From Ectopseudomonas composti (GTDB taxonomy: Bacteria > Pseudomonadota > Gammaproteobacteria > Pseudomonadales > Pseudomonadaceae), in NCBI RefSeq assembly GCF_900115475.1, contig NZ_FOWP01000013.1, positions 62,001 to 126,000 on the forward strand: a stretch of 64,000 nt of DNA. The letters run 5' to 3'. Positions 46,144 through 55,340 of the stretch are shown here, piece after piece; the first letter of the stretch is position 1; each line of letters opens with the position of its first letter. Under the pieces are notes generated by a model, which was not told the DNA's origin, made no database searches, and saw only the letters and a program-made list of their open reading frames with translations. Position numbers and translations under genes: made by a program.

Positions 46144-47235
46144 CTACCGGCCTGATTTCATCCGACTGAAGGCACGCGTCAGCGCCCGGTTGAACTCGCG
46201 GCTGTTGTCATTCTTGGTGTACAGCGTGGCGCGTAGCTCGGCCGGTGGGTAGGTGCCGGGGTCGGCGAGAATCGCCGGATCGACGAAGGCGTCGGCGGCC
46301 GGTACCGCATTGGCGTAGTAGATACTGTTGCTGATGGCGCCGATCACCTCGGGGGTCATCAGGTGGTCCATCAACGCCAGCCCGGCTTCCGGGTGCGGTG
46401 CGTCACGCGGGATGACCATGGCATCGAACCACAGCAATGCCCCTTCACGCGGGATGCGGTAGCTCAGCTGGAAGTCCTTGTTGGCCTGCTCGGCCTGTGC
46501 CGCGGCGATGGCGACGTTGCCATTCCAGGCCATCGCCAGGCAGGTGTTGCCGTTGGCCAGATCGCTGATGTTGCGGTCGTTGTCGAAGTAGCGAATGAAC
46601 GGCCGCACCTTGGCCAGATGGGCCTCGGCCTGCTTCAGGTCATCGAGACTCTGCCGGTTGATGTCCAGCCCCAGGTAGCGGAACGCGGCGGCGAACACCT
46701 CGTTGGGATCATTGAGGAAACTCACCCCGCAGTCGGCGAAGCGCGCCACCACCTGCGGATCCATCAACATCGCCCAGCTATCGCTCGGGGCATCGGTCAT
46801 ACGCTTAGCGATGGCCTGCTGCTGATAGCCGAAGCCGGTGGTACCCCAGACGTAGAGTCCGGCGTAGCGATTGCCCGGATCGAACTTGGCCATGTGCTGG
46901 GTGAATTCGTCATCGAGCCCGGCAAAATGCGGCAACTGCGTCTTGTCCAGCTCGCGCAGCGCACCACTGGCGATGGCCCGGCTCAGGTGCTGGCCGGCGG
47001 TCAGCACCAGGTCGTAGCCACTGCCACCGGTGAGCAGCTTGGTTTCCACGGTTTCCAGCGAATCGAAGTGATCGACGACCACGTGGATACCGGTCTTCTC
47101 CTCGAACGAAGCCAAGGTGTCCGGGGCCAGGTATTCGCTCCAGATGAACAGGTTGACCTGCTGCGGCGCCGCGCTAGCCTGCGCGTGTGCGCAGGCGGCA
47201 AGGGCCACGGCCAACAGACTGGCGGGCAGTTTCAT
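46144..47235 (-). CDS. Polyamine-type ABC transporter substrate-binding protein (PotF-like)
   Basis: A 363-residue periplasmic protein with a signal peptide (LLAVALAACAHAQASA) and the PotF/SpuD pattern: VNLFIWSEYLAPDTLASFEEKTG, YDLVLTAGQHLSRAI, and WNGNVAIAAAQAE. Such proteins bind putrescine or spermidine. It lies 9 bp downstream of the agmatine-deiminase-family gene, so both probably act on the same kind of polyamine. No permease genes are next to it. Confidence 0.9.
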   Translation of the reverse strand: MKLPASLLAVALAACAHAQASAAPQQVNLFIWSEYLAPDTLASFEEKTGIHVVVDHFDSLETVETKLLTGGSGYDLVLTAGQHLSRAIASGALRELDKTQLPHFAGLDDEFTQHMAKFDPGNRYAGLYVWGTTGFGYQQQAIAKRMTDAPSDSWAMLMDPQVVARFADCGVSFLNDPNEVFAAAFRYLGLDINRQSLDDLKQAEAHLAKVRPFIRYFDNDRNISDLANGNTCLAMAWNGNVAIAAAQAEQANKDFQLSYRIPREGALLWFDAMVIPRDAPHPEAGLALMDHLMTPEVIGAISNSIYYANAVPAADAFVDPAILADPGTYPPAELRATLYTKNDNSREFNRALTRAFSRMKSGR

Positions 47236-47244
47236 CCGAGCCTC

Positions 47245-48357
47245 CTAGGCGCGCTGGGGCGCGGCGTATTGCGGCATGGTGATGCAGGCGACGTTGCCGC
47301 CACCGAGGAGGATTTCCCGCGAGTTCTCGATGCCGAGGATGCGATGCTGCGGGAACAGTTCGGCCAGGGTGGCCTGGGCCACACGGTCGTTGGCGTCGCC
47401 GAACAACGGCAGGACGATGGCCGAGTTTCCGGCGTAGTAGTTGATGTACGAGGCGCAGATCTGCGTGCCGGCCTGACGGGTGTGGGTGGCATCGTCCTGA
47501 TCCAGGCCTTCGGCCTCCACCGCCGTCCATTCCAGCACGCGCGGTTGCGGCAGCTTGTGCACCTCCAGCGTACGACCACGGGCATCGCGCGTGCTGCGCA
47601 GGATGTCGTAGGCCTCCTGGTAGATTTCCCATTGCGGGTCGGTGCGGTCATCGGTCCACTGCATCACCACCACGCCAGGACGGACGAAGCAGGCCAGGTC
47701 GTCGATATGGCCGTCGGTTTCGTCGAACTTGCAGCCGCGTGGCAACCAGATCACCTGCTCGGCACCGAGGTAATCCGATAGCCGGCGAGTCATCTCGTCC
47801 TTGCCCAGGTGAGCGTTGCGATTGCGGTTGAGCAGGCACTGCTCGGTGGTCAGCAGAGTGCGCTGGCCATCGCTCTGGATACCGCCCATTTCGGCGATGA
47901 AAGGTGCGCGATAACGATCGAAACCCTCGATCTCGAGAATCTTCTGCGCGATCTGATCGTCCTTGTCCCAGGGGTAGTAAAGCCCGCCATCGAGCCCGCC
48001 ATAGGCGTTGAACTCGAAGTCTACACCGCGCACTTCGGCCGTCTCGTCATGCACCAGAAAGGCCGGACCGCTGTCGCGGAACCAGGTGTCGTTGCAGGTC
48101 ATTTCCACCACCCGCACATGCGCCGGCAACAGGCGTCGAGCGTTGGCGTACTGCGCCGCCGAGGCGCAAACGGTGACTGGCTCGCTGCTGGCGATGGCCG
48201 CAACGATCTCGACCCAGACCTTCTGCGCCGGCTTGCCGCCGTTGCGCCACACGTCCGGGCGCTCGGGCCATCCGAGCCAGCAGCGGCTCTTGGTTTCGAA
48301 TTCGCCGGGCAGACGGAAGCCGTCGGCCTTGGGTAGGGAGGTCAGGGTACGGGCCAT
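47245..48357 (-). CDS. Agmatine deiminase family protein (AguA paralogue)
   Basis: A 370-residue enzyme of the peptidylarginine-deiminase-like family. The frame, start (MARTLTSLPKADGFRLPGEF) and nucleophile Cys in GGGNVACIT near residue 357 fit AguA, which turns agmatine into N-carbamoylputrescine. Key strings differ from the usual AguA: GGIQSDGQ where IHVDG is typical, and NVACIT where NIHCIT is typical, so this may be a paralogue with a different substrate. It is followed by a PotF-like binding protein and preceded by a LysR regulator on the same strand, a compact polyamine module. Confidence 0.85.
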   Translation of the reverse strand: MARTLTSLPKADGFRLPGEFETKSRCWLGWPERPDVWRNGGKPAQKVWVEIVAAIASSEPVTVCASAAQYANARRLLPAHVRVVEMTCNDTWFRDSGPAFLVHDETAEVRGVDFEFNAYGGLDGGLYYPWDKDDQIAQKILEIEGFDRYRAPFIAEMGGIQSDGQRTLLTTEQCLLNRNRNAHLGKDEMTRRLSDYLGAEQVIWLPRGCKFDETDGHIDDLACFVRPGVVVMQWTDDRTDPQWEIYQEAYDILRSTRDARGRTLEVHKLPQPRVLEWTAVEAEGLDQDDATHTRQAGTQICASYINYYAGNSAIVLPLFGDANDRVAQATLAELFPQHRILGIENSREILLGGGNVACITMPQYAAPQRA

Positions 48358-48454
48358 CTCGCGGCTCCTGGTCAGTGGCTGGAAGGAGCCCGACAGTACG
48401 CGCGTCGATGCCGCGTCGACCAATGACGATAATCGCGGAACCCTTGAATTCAAT

Positions 48455-49342
48455 TCACAGATCAATCAACTGATCAGTGAACCATTCGATGAAATGAGCC
48501 ACGGCCGGCTTGTCCAGGCGCAGGCGCTCGCACACCAGCGCGTACTGCCCGAGCGACGGCACCTGGGCGGCGAAGGGACGCACCAGGCGACCACTGGCCA
48601 GGTCTTCGGCACTGGTCAGGTTATCGCCGATGGCCACGCCCTGACCGCGTGCAGCGGCCTCCATGGTCAGGCCGGCATGGCCCAGGTACAGATGCCGTGT
48701 CGGCTGGATATCGCCGGCGTGGGTGGTCAGCCAGGCGGTCCAGGTCTTGCCGTCCTGGTCATCATGCAGCAGGCAATGACGCGCCAGGTCGCGAGGGTGC
48801 TTGAGCGGCGACTGGTTGAACAGGCCAGGGCTGCACACCGGAAAGAACTGTAGGGTCGGCAACGGCCGCACGAAGTAGGCGCTGGCATCGTCCGGTCCGG
48901 TGCCATAGGTGATGGCGATATCGATCTCGCTGCCCGGCAGCGTCGCCTCCAGCGGCTGTTCGTGCAGGTGCAAGGTGATCTGCGGGTGGCGCTCGGCGAA
49001 ATCGGCCAGGCGCCCGACCAGCCACTTCTGCGCCAATTCAGCGGTAACCGCGACGCGCAGCTGCGCCTGCGAGCCGGGATCACGCAGCTCGTCGCAGGCC
49101 TCGCCAATCAGCTCAAAGGCCTGTTGCAGGCTGTGCAGAAGGCGCCTGGCCTGCGGCGTCGGGCGTACCTGACGGCCATCACGCTCGAACAGCGTGCTGC
49201 CGAGTTGCTCTTCGAGCTGACGAATCTGGTGGCTGACGGCGCTGTCGGTCACGCACAGCTCAGCGGCTGCACGGCCGAAGTGGGCATGCCGCGCGGCAGC
49301 CTCGAAGGTGCGCAGGGCGGTGAGCGAAGGCAGACGGCGCAT
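48455..49342 (-). CDS. LysR-family regulator (GcvA-like)
   Basis: A 295-residue LysR regulator with the GcvA-type N-terminus (MRRLPSLTALRTFEAAARHAHFGRAAAEL), a helix-turn-helix at about 20-40 and a co-inducer domain from about 92. The start at ATG 49342 is chosen by family; an in-frame ATG at 49372 would add ten residues. It sits 97 bp upstream of the agmatine-deiminase-family gene on the same strand and is the likely local regulator. Confidence 0.9.
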   Translation of the reverse strand: MRRLPSLTALRTFEAAARHAHFGRAAAELCVTDSAVSHQIRQLEEQLGSTLFERDGRQVRPTPQARRLLHSLQQAFELIGEACDELRDPGSQAQLRVAVTAELAQKWLVGRLADFAERHPQITLHLHEQPLEATLPGSEIDIAITYGTGPDDASAYFVRPLPTLQFFPVCSPGLFNQSPLKHPRDLARHCLLHDDQDGKTWTAWLTTHAGDIQPTRHLYLGHAGLTMEAAARGQGVAIGDNLTSAEDLASGRLVRPFAAQVPSLGQYALVCERLRLDKPAVAHFIEWFTDQLIDL

Positions 49343-49501
49343 GACGATCCCGGTTCGGTCGAAAAGGCGCATCCTCGCCCAGCCATAGATGACCGGCAAG
49401 CTTCGTAGAGTGTCGCCGGGCCGCCCAGACGGTGCGCGCCAACCATTGCAGCGATGGCCGGCTGAACTCCGAACGTATTCCACGCATCGCCATATGAAGC
49501 C

Positions 49502-49591
49502 GGTGCGCACGGCGCATCCTACGCAAAGCCATCTGCGACGAGTTCGGCAAGTGTTTCGCTTGTTCGAGCCTCGGGTGCGCCGTACGCACCC
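49502..49591. repeat. Two REP-like palindromes (GGTGCGC family)
   Basis: GGTGCGCACGGCGCATCC with TACGC (49503-49525) and GGGTGCGCCGTACGCACCC (49573-49591) belong to the family at 20578 and 25579. They lie in the 260-bp gap between the LysR and NadR-like genes, which shows no gene. Confidence 0.7.
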
Positions 49592-49602
49592 ACGACCACT
49601 GC

Positions 49603-50634
49603 CTAGGTGCCACTCAGACTGCGCAGCACCTGCTCGATGCGCTGTTGCAGCGAGCCGGTCAGCCGGGTGAATGGCCAGCCGCGCCGCGTCAGTTCCTGCT
49701 CGTACCACTGGTTCTGCCGGCGGCGAAAGGTCTCGTCCTGACGGGTGCCGTCCTGCACGAAGGGGAAGTCATCGGCGCACAGGAACAGATGGTGATAGTG
49801 CCGCTCGGCCAACTGCTCCAACTCGGCCTCGGCACGCCCGAACAGTTCGCGGCAATAGAACAGCGTGGTCAGCGGCGTGGTGTCGCACACCAGATAACGC
49901 CGGCACTGCTCGGCCTGGGTCTGTTCGCGGGCAACCTGGGTATTACCGATGTGCAACAGGTCCTCATAAACGAGTACACCGCCCTTCTCCTCCCAGCGCT
50001 CGCGGCCGTACTCGGCGGCATACCGCGTATCCAGGGCCTCGGCCAACGCCAGGGCAAGGCTGCTCTTGCCGGTGGACTCGCCGCCGAGCAAGGCGATGCG
50101 CTCGACGAAATCGCCGTAGACCTGCGGCGCCAGGTAGCAGCGCAGACTGTGAATATCGGCGCGCAGACGCGTACCGGACACCGGTACCTGAGTGCGTGCG
50201 CGGTTGATCTCGACATGCTGCACAGGCCGACCGAAACACCGGCTCAGGTGGGCAGCGAACCCCTCGCCGTAGGCCTCGCTGGTAAACACCGCGTCGACCG
50301 GGTGGCCGAGCACTGCCAGGCAGAAATCGGCGACGAACTGACGCTGTGCGGCATCGGGCTCGGATTCATGAGGAAGATCCGGCAGCGCCAGGCCTCGTGC
50401 GCGCTGCCGGGCAACCCACTCGGGCGTCACCACCCAACTGCGCAGCTCGGGAAAGCGCATCTGCAGCCAGTTCGCCCGCCGTTCCGGCTCACAACCGACA
50501 AGCTCCGGGCGGGCCCAGCTGAGCAGCACCAACTGTTCGCACTGTTGCTGCGCCTGGCGAATCAACCATTCGTGCCCCAGGTGCAGCGGCGCGAACTTGC
50601 CGACCACCAGCCCACAGGCAAATCGCTTGCTCAT
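49603..50634 (-). CDS. nadR: NadR-like bifunctional NMN adenylyltransferase / ribosylnicotinamide kinase
   Basis: A 343-residue protein. The N-terminal nucleotidyltransferase has GLVVGKFAPLHLGHEWL (the HxGH motif) and the C-terminal kinase has Walker A LLGGESTGKSSLA near residue 185. There is no N-terminal repressor domain as in E. coli NadR. It phosphorylates nicotinamide riboside and adenylates NMN to NAD. The stop of the upstream pnuC is 1 bp away, so transport and phosphorylation form one salvage operon. Confidence 0.93.
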   Translation of the reverse strand: MSKRFACGLVVGKFAPLHLGHEWLIRQAQQQCEQLVLLSWARPELVGCEPERRANWLQMRFPELRSWVVTPEWVARQRARGLALPDLPHESEPDAAQRQFVADFCLAVLGHPVDAVFTSEAYGEGFAAHLSRCFGRPVQHVEINRARTQVPVSGTRLRADIHSLRCYLAPQVYGDFVERIALLGGESTGKSSLALALAEALDTRYAAEYGRERWEEKGGVLVYEDLLHIGNTQVAREQTQAEQCRRYLVCDTTPLTTLFYCRELFGRAEAELEQLAERHYHHLFLCADDFPFVQDGTRQDETFRRRQNQWYEQELTRRGWPFTRLTGSLQQRIEQVLRSLSGT

Positions 50635-50635
50635 C

Positions 50636-51202
50636 TCAGGCCGTCTGCGCGTTCAGTTCACGGCGCCAGCGGTACAGGCCGTACCAGGCGTTACACCAGA
50701 ACAGCAGGTAGATGAACGCCGTCAGGTACAGCTCGCGCGAGGCGAACAGCGGCACCGCCAGCGTGTTCACCAGCAGCCAGCCATACCAGGTTTCCAGCTT
50801 GCGGCGCATCAGCAGCAATTGCGCCAGCACACTGAAGGTCAGCACCAGCGAATCGATGAAAGGGGCGTAGGCGTCGGTGAAATAATGCAGCAAGGCGCCG
50901 TATGCGCCCGCCACGACCACCGCCAGCAGCAGCGCCAGGCCCAGCCCGGCACTGCCTGCACGGCTGATCGGCAGCGCCTCGCCCTGACGGCCGCGCAGCC
51001 AGCTCCACCAACCCAGCAGGCTGGTGGCAATGAAGAAGACCTGCAAGGTGACATCGGCGTACAGCTGCACGCTGAAGAACAACCAGCCGAACAGCACGCA
51101 ACCGACCAGACCGACGGCCCAGGTGTGCACCGAGTTGCGCGCCGCCAGCACGACCGAAACCAGATAGAAAAGGTTGGCGAAGATCTCCAGCGACGACGGC
51201 AT
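50636..51202 (-). CDS. pnuC: Nicotinamide riboside transporter PnuC
   Basis: A 188-residue membrane protein with about seven helices. PnuC signatures are seen in WAVGLVGCVLFGWLFF, WWSWLRGR and the C-terminal TWYGWLLVNTLAVPLF and FWCNAWYGLYRWRR. It facilitates uptake of nicotinamide riboside, trapped by the kinase half of the NadR-like protein encoded just downstream. The divergent TPR gene starts about 140 bp away; no riboswitch was recognised in that gap. Confidence 0.92.
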   Translation of the reverse strand: MPSSLEIFANLFYLVSVVLAARNSVHTWAVGLVGCVLFGWLFFSVQLYADVTLQVFFIATSLLGWWSWLRGRQGEALPISRAGSAGLGLALLLAVVVAGAYGALLHYFTDAYAPFIDSLVLTFSVLAQLLLMRRKLETWYGWLLVNTLAVPLFASRELYLTAFIYLLFWCNAWYGLYRWRRELNAQTA

Positions 51203-51343
51203 GCACGCATCCTTATGAACATGGAATCAGCCGCGCAGCCTACCACGTGACGTAGGCCACAGCCGTGCATGCATCACCTGACAACAGCGCAGATCCATGC
51301 TCTGATAAGCCTCCCCTCGCACTCCAAAGGACTGGATCGCCCC

Positions 51344-52096
51344 ATGCCTCTGCTCGCTCTGCTGGTCATCGCCTGCCAAGTCACCTGCGGCCTCCATGTG
51401 GTACGCAGTGGTCAGGAACGCTACTGGCTGTACCTGATCATCGCCCTGCCCGGCCTCGGCTGCCTGATCTACTTCCTCGGCATCATGCTGCCGGATCTGC
51501 TCGGCAGCCGCCGTGGCCGGCAGACGCTCAACCGCCTGCACGACAGCATCGACCCGCAGCGTCATCTGCGCGCCCTGCGCGATGAACTGGAGATTCGCGA
51601 CACCCGCGATACCCGCGTCAACCTGGCCGACGAGCTGCTGCGCATGGGCCAGGCCGAAGAAGCCGCCCAGCACTATCAGACCGCCCTGCGCGGCATCCAC
51701 AGTGACGCTCCGGACATCCTCCTCGGCTTGGCCCGAGCACGCTTCGCCCTGGGCGATTTCGCCGGCTGCCAGGCGAGCCTCGATCAACTGATCGCACACA
51801 ATCCCGACTTTCGCTCCGCCGATGGCCACCTGCTGTATGCCCGCGCCCTGGAAGGCCAGGGCAACGACCTCAAGGCCGAAGAGGAATACCGCGCCCTTGG
51901 CAGCTACAGCGCCAGCCCGGAAGCCAACTACCGCTACGCTCTGCTGCTGCGCCGCCAGGGGCGCCAGCGCGAGGCCATCGAACTGCTGCAGCAGATCCAC
52001 ACCCACGCCCGCCGCTCTGCGCGGCACTACCGCACCCTGCACAAGGAGTGGCTGGACCTGAGCCAGAAGGCGCTGCTCGAGCTGCAGCGCGACTGA
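51344..52096 (+). CDS. Membrane-anchored TPR protein
   Basis: A 250-residue protein with two N-terminal membrane helices (PLLALLVIACQVTCGLHVV; YLIIALPGLGCLIYFLGIM) followed by TPR repeats (TRVNLADELLRMGQAEEAAQHYQ; ILLGLARARFALGDFAGCQ; ANYRYALLLRRQGRQREAI). It may act as a scaffold at the inner membrane. The start at ATG 51344 is chosen because it precedes the first helix; the longer frame from 51269 adds a charged stretch without support. Confidence 0.85.
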   Translation: MPLLALLVIACQVTCGLHVVRSGQERYWLYLIIALPGLGCLIYFLGIMLPDLLGSRRGRQTLNRLHDSIDPQRHLRALRDELEIRDTRDTRVNLADELLRMGQAEEAAQHYQTALRGIHSDAPDILLGLARARFALGDFAGCQASLDQLIAHNPDFRSADGHLLYARALEGQGNDLKAEEEYRALGSYSASPEANYRYALLLRRQGRQREAIELLQQIHTHARRSARHYRTLHKEWLDLSQKALLELQRD

Positions 52097-52246
52097 GCTT
52101 CAAGCACTATTATTTGCGTGCATCGTTCACAAAACAGAGACGCAGCACGCCACTGCGCAAGATTTTGCGCATAGGTCATTGGTTAGCATCGGACGCTGAA
52201 GAAGACACCTGCCGGCAGCCGCCGGCCGCAGCATGGATGCCACAGG

Positions 52247-53722
52247 ATGAGCGGCTACGTCCCCAACAACCGTAATGATCGCCCGGCGCCAACTCCGGAG
52301 CCCTATAACGGCGATTTCCACCGCCAGGCTCCCAGACCATTGGAAGGCGGCAGCACCCAGACCTCCAGTTGCCTGGTCGGGCTGCGTTTCGTCTGGGACA
52401 ACGGCGAATGCCTCGGCGCCAACCTGCCCTACAGCCTCTCTCCCGCCAGCGGCAATGCTGTACGCGGTAGCCTGGACTCTCGTGGCGGTCTGATCCAGAC
52501 CATTCCCAGCGGAGAGTACCAGGCGCAGTTGCTCGCCGACGCTGATGTCGATACCGACATCAGCAATGCCCGCGCCGAGCTACAGGCCGTACTGGACGAA
52601 ATTCTCGCCGCCGAGCGCGCAGAAGCAGCTCGGTTGCAGGCCATTCAGGATCAGCGCAGCGCCCTCTCCAACTACGTGCATCGCCGACTTGCGGCGGGTA
52701 AAGGTTTCTTCCTCGGTGCCTGGGGTCTGCTCAAGACTGCCAAGGAATTCTCTGACCTGGTCAATCCCTTCACTGCCTTCTCCAATGCCCTGCGCAGTGC
52801 CTGGCAGGCGCGCGCCAGCGAGGGAGAAACCTGGCTGGCCGCATACAATCGCCAGTTCAGCGCTGAACAGCATCGTGAACTGGTCGAAGCTCTAGGCTTC
52901 GACCCCAGCAGCATCACCCGCGAACAGCTGGCCGAAGCCTACGAACTGGCCTGTTTCATCTACGAAGACGGCCCCAGCAAAGCCATGCTCGGCCGCTTCG
53001 CCGTCGACTATGCCAAGGCACAGAACGTCGAAGAAGTCGCTGAGTTCAGTGGCGGCGTGTTGTTCGAAATCGTGCTTGCAGCCCTGCTGATCGTCTTCAC
53101 CGGCGGCGTCGGCCTGGCCGCTCGTGGTGCAGCATTGGTAAGCTATCTGGACAAGCTCACTCGCCTGGGTAATGCATTGAAACGCCTGAGCGCGGCCTTG
53201 AAGCGCGCAAGGATCAGGCGCGGTGGCAGAGCGAGAGGGAGCGGGACTGGGGCGCGGACGGTCGAAGTGACGCGCCCAAAAGAGGTAAAACCAGGAACGG
53301 TACAAACGCCTGCTGAGGGAGGCCACAGACGGCAGACCGGTTCAGGATATTTCTCCGGCACAGCAGATGAAGCCTACGAAGCTATTCGGGCAAGTAATAC
53401 CGATGTTGCCGATATATCAAAAAATACTGGGATCAAGATAGAAAACGTTCAAAAGGTGAAGGATCACCTGTTTTACGAGGAACACCTGCTTGATCGCTAT
53501 GTGGAATATGGAATTCCAGCTCAACGCGCCAGATTCGACAGCGACATGGGCATCGCTAATGCTTGGAAGAGACTGGAAAATGGAACCCACACTCCTGACG
53601 ACATGAAACTATTAAGGCATGAGACAGCAGAAGCATGGTACATGCGGAGAAATGACTCCGGATACACTGATGCCCATAATGCAGCAGAGCGTCGCTACCC
53701 TGCACCCAAACTGGAAAATTAA
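52247..53722 (+). CDS. Polymorphic toxin, probable secreted effector
   Basis: A 491-residue protein. Residues 35-95 look like a small beta-sandwich common in T6SS-type effectors (LVGLRFVWDNGECLG; GSLDSRGGLIQTIPSGEY). A coiled coil (100-150), a helical core and a hydrophobic segment (LFEIVLAALLIVFTGGVG, about 270-287) precede the tip. The tip (about 370-491) has IANAWKRLENG, then LLRHETAEAWYM and DAHNAAERRYP, a pattern I recall from Rhs and other polymorphic toxins; the HE and AH residues could bind metal. Codon composition turns AT-richer from about 53340, as in a swapped tip. No VgrG, PAAR or CdiB gene is near. Confidence 0.8.
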   Translation: MSGYVPNNRNDRPAPTPEPYNGDFHRQAPRPLEGGSTQTSSCLVGLRFVWDNGECLGANLPYSLSPASGNAVRGSLDSRGGLIQTIPSGEYQAQLLADADVDTDISNARAELQAVLDEILAAERAEAARLQAIQDQRSALSNYVHRRLAAGKGFFLGAWGLLKTAKEFSDLVNPFTAFSNALRSAWQARASEGETWLAAYNRQFSAEQHRELVEALGFDPSSITREQLAEAYELACFIYEDGPSKAMLGRFAVDYAKAQNVEEVAEFSGGVLFEIVLAALLIVFTGGVGLAARGAALVSYLDKLTRLGNALKRLSAALKRARIRRGGRARGSGTGARTVEVTRPKEVKPGTVQTPAEGGHRRQTGSGYFSGTADEAYEAIRASNTDVADISKNTGIKIENVQKVKDHLFYEEHLLDRYVEYGIPAQRARFDSDMGIANAWKRLENGTHTPDDMKLLRHETAEAWYMRRNDSGYTDAHNAAERRYPAPKLEN

Positions 53723-53724
53723 AA

Positions 53725-54063
53725 ATGCAATTTCTTTACGATGCCCCCTATTACAAAGTCATCCGCATAACCGGCCCTCAACATAACCTGCTTGGGCTAT
53801 CGCTTGGATATAGTGAATCCATAGAAACCAGCGACCTTTCTTCCAGTGAATCTCATGAAAACACGATCAAAAGCGATGATGTGCTCACCCAAGTCATCAC
53901 CGGCTTAAAAGAAATAAATCATCAACTCCAATCAAACTACCAAATCAACAAGGTGCAATTCGTAGCCACTGACACGCCGGGCAAAGATACATACAGAGAC
54001 CTCACCAAAGAGCTCATCTTCCGCCTACACAACAATCAAGAGTTCATCACTCTCTCCAAATAA
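53725..54063 (+). CDS. Probable cognate immunity protein
   Basis: A 112-residue protein starting 2 bp after the toxin stop, with the same AT-richer composition as the toxin tip. It has beta-strands at the start (FLYDAPYYKVIRITG, LLGLSLGYSE) and a helix later. No family is recognised. The position directly behind a polymorphic toxin is the main reason to call it immunity. Confidence 0.7.
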   Translation: MQFLYDAPYYKVIRITGPQHNLLGLSLGYSESIETSDLSSSESHENTIKSDDVLTQVITGLKEINHQLQSNYQINKVQFVATDTPGKDTYRDLTKELIFRLHNNQEFITLSK

Positions 54064-54153
54064 CGCCCAAACATCGAAAAGCCAATAAATAAAGCACCAC
54101 CAAATAATTTAAAAACTAAATACTCACCTCAAAAGGGCGTCCCATTTCTGATT

Positions 54154-54600
54154 ATGAACAGGACAGAAGAGGAGCTACGAGAGGAAGTCGCCAACCTTGG
54201 TGACTACGACGCAGCGGCAGAAGCACTGCGCCAACTGAAACACCTGAACAAAGCCGTAGCAGAGCACTTGGCAGTAGACATTCTGCGCAGCAACAAGGGT
54301 GACGAATATTTCCAGGCTTCCGCTTTCGAGACCCTGTATTCAATGAACTTTCATAAAGGAATTGAACTGATCAGGAACCCGCCGGAGTGCTTAAATACCG
54401 CCACCCTGAGCACAATGATCGAATGTATAACCGAAGACTCTGGTATCGCAATGGATCGCCCTGAAGTTCTCGAAGCGGCAAAGATACTGAAAGAAATCAT
54501 CAGGCATCTGGACGCTGAAAAAAACCTCCGAATGAAAGGTACCATCGACTGGTTTCTGGAAACCTATCCGAACATCAGAGCCTTTCAGCAGCATCGCTAG
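54154..54600 (+). CDS. Small helical protein, likely immunity
   Basis: A 148-residue, all-helical protein (YDAAAEALRQLKHLNKAVAEHLAVDIL). It resembles HEAT-like immunity proteins in pattern, with repeated helix pairs, but no family is certain. The opening (GDYDAAAEAL) is similar to that of the gene at 55787 (SDYGEAAEAL), which suggests a distant relation. It is the second gene of the array. Confidence 0.65.
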   Translation: MNRTEEELREEVANLGDYDAAAEALRQLKHLNKAVAEHLAVDILRSNKGDEYFQASAFETLYSMNFHKGIELIRNPPECLNTATLSTMIECITEDSGIAMDRPEVLEAAKILKEIIRHLDAEKNLRMKGTIDWFLETYPNIRAFQQHR

Positions 54601-54747
54601 AAAATCAGCAGCGCTTTAATTCTCGAAAAGCCGGAAACAGTCAATGAGCGTACATGAAGATACCGTACTGGAAATTCCAGGTTGCTAAGTGCATTCTGCT
54701 ACGACAGTTACTACGTGGATGCCCCCTGCCATACACAGGCCAATGAC

Positions 54748-55170
54748 ATGTCGATCGACTACCAGTTCTATCTAGCCCCTCTGTCTTATACGTCCGTCAT
54801 GGCATCAATTGATTTCAGGACCCTTGAAGATAGGGAACATGTCATTCAGGGCGAGATCGGCAACAGCGGCCTGATGGCATACCTGGTGAAAAACCCAGCG
54901 CCCGATGAGTTCAGCATGGAGGAATTGCAGTTCAGCCCCACCTGCCAGCTCATTCTGTCTCCCGACCTGGGCAACTACGAGCAGAGCATGAGCGCTCTGA
55001 TAGCGACCATCAACCAGCTGGTGCCCGTGGCCAAAGCCTCGGCGCTGTACATGAACAACGAGTTGCTGCTACTCGACAAGCTGGACAACCAGACCACGCT
55101 ATACACATCGGATAAGGACTGGTGGGAGGAGCACATTGAAAACATCAGGTTCCCGCACAGTCAACGCTGA
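54748..55170 (+). CDS. Hypothetical protein in immunity array
   Basis: A 140-residue protein, starting MSIDYQFYLAPLSYTSVMAS. The ATG at 54748 is preferred to an alternative start at 54682 because the extra part looks non-coding. It has mixed alpha/beta character, with a C-terminal WWEEHIENIRF. No family is recognised; the place in a series of small genes after a toxin suggests immunity. Confidence 0.6.
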   Translation: MSIDYQFYLAPLSYTSVMASIDFRTLEDREHVIQGEIGNSGLMAYLVKNPAPDEFSMEELQFSPTCQLILSPDLGNYEQSMSALIATINQLVPVAKASALYMNNELLLLDKLDNQTTLYTSDKDWWEEHIENIRFPHSQR

Positions 55171-55340
55171 GCCCCTTGATAGGGACATGACGCTGATCTC
55201 CTAGAGAATCGACGGCACCACCCCAGTGCCAAGGACCCACTCAGGCGGACTGGCAAGCGCTGGTGTCGACACGCTCGCCTGTCTGGAGACAGCCAACGAC
55301 GAACAGCCTCAATCCCCCCAAGACGCCCACACTGTGCGCA

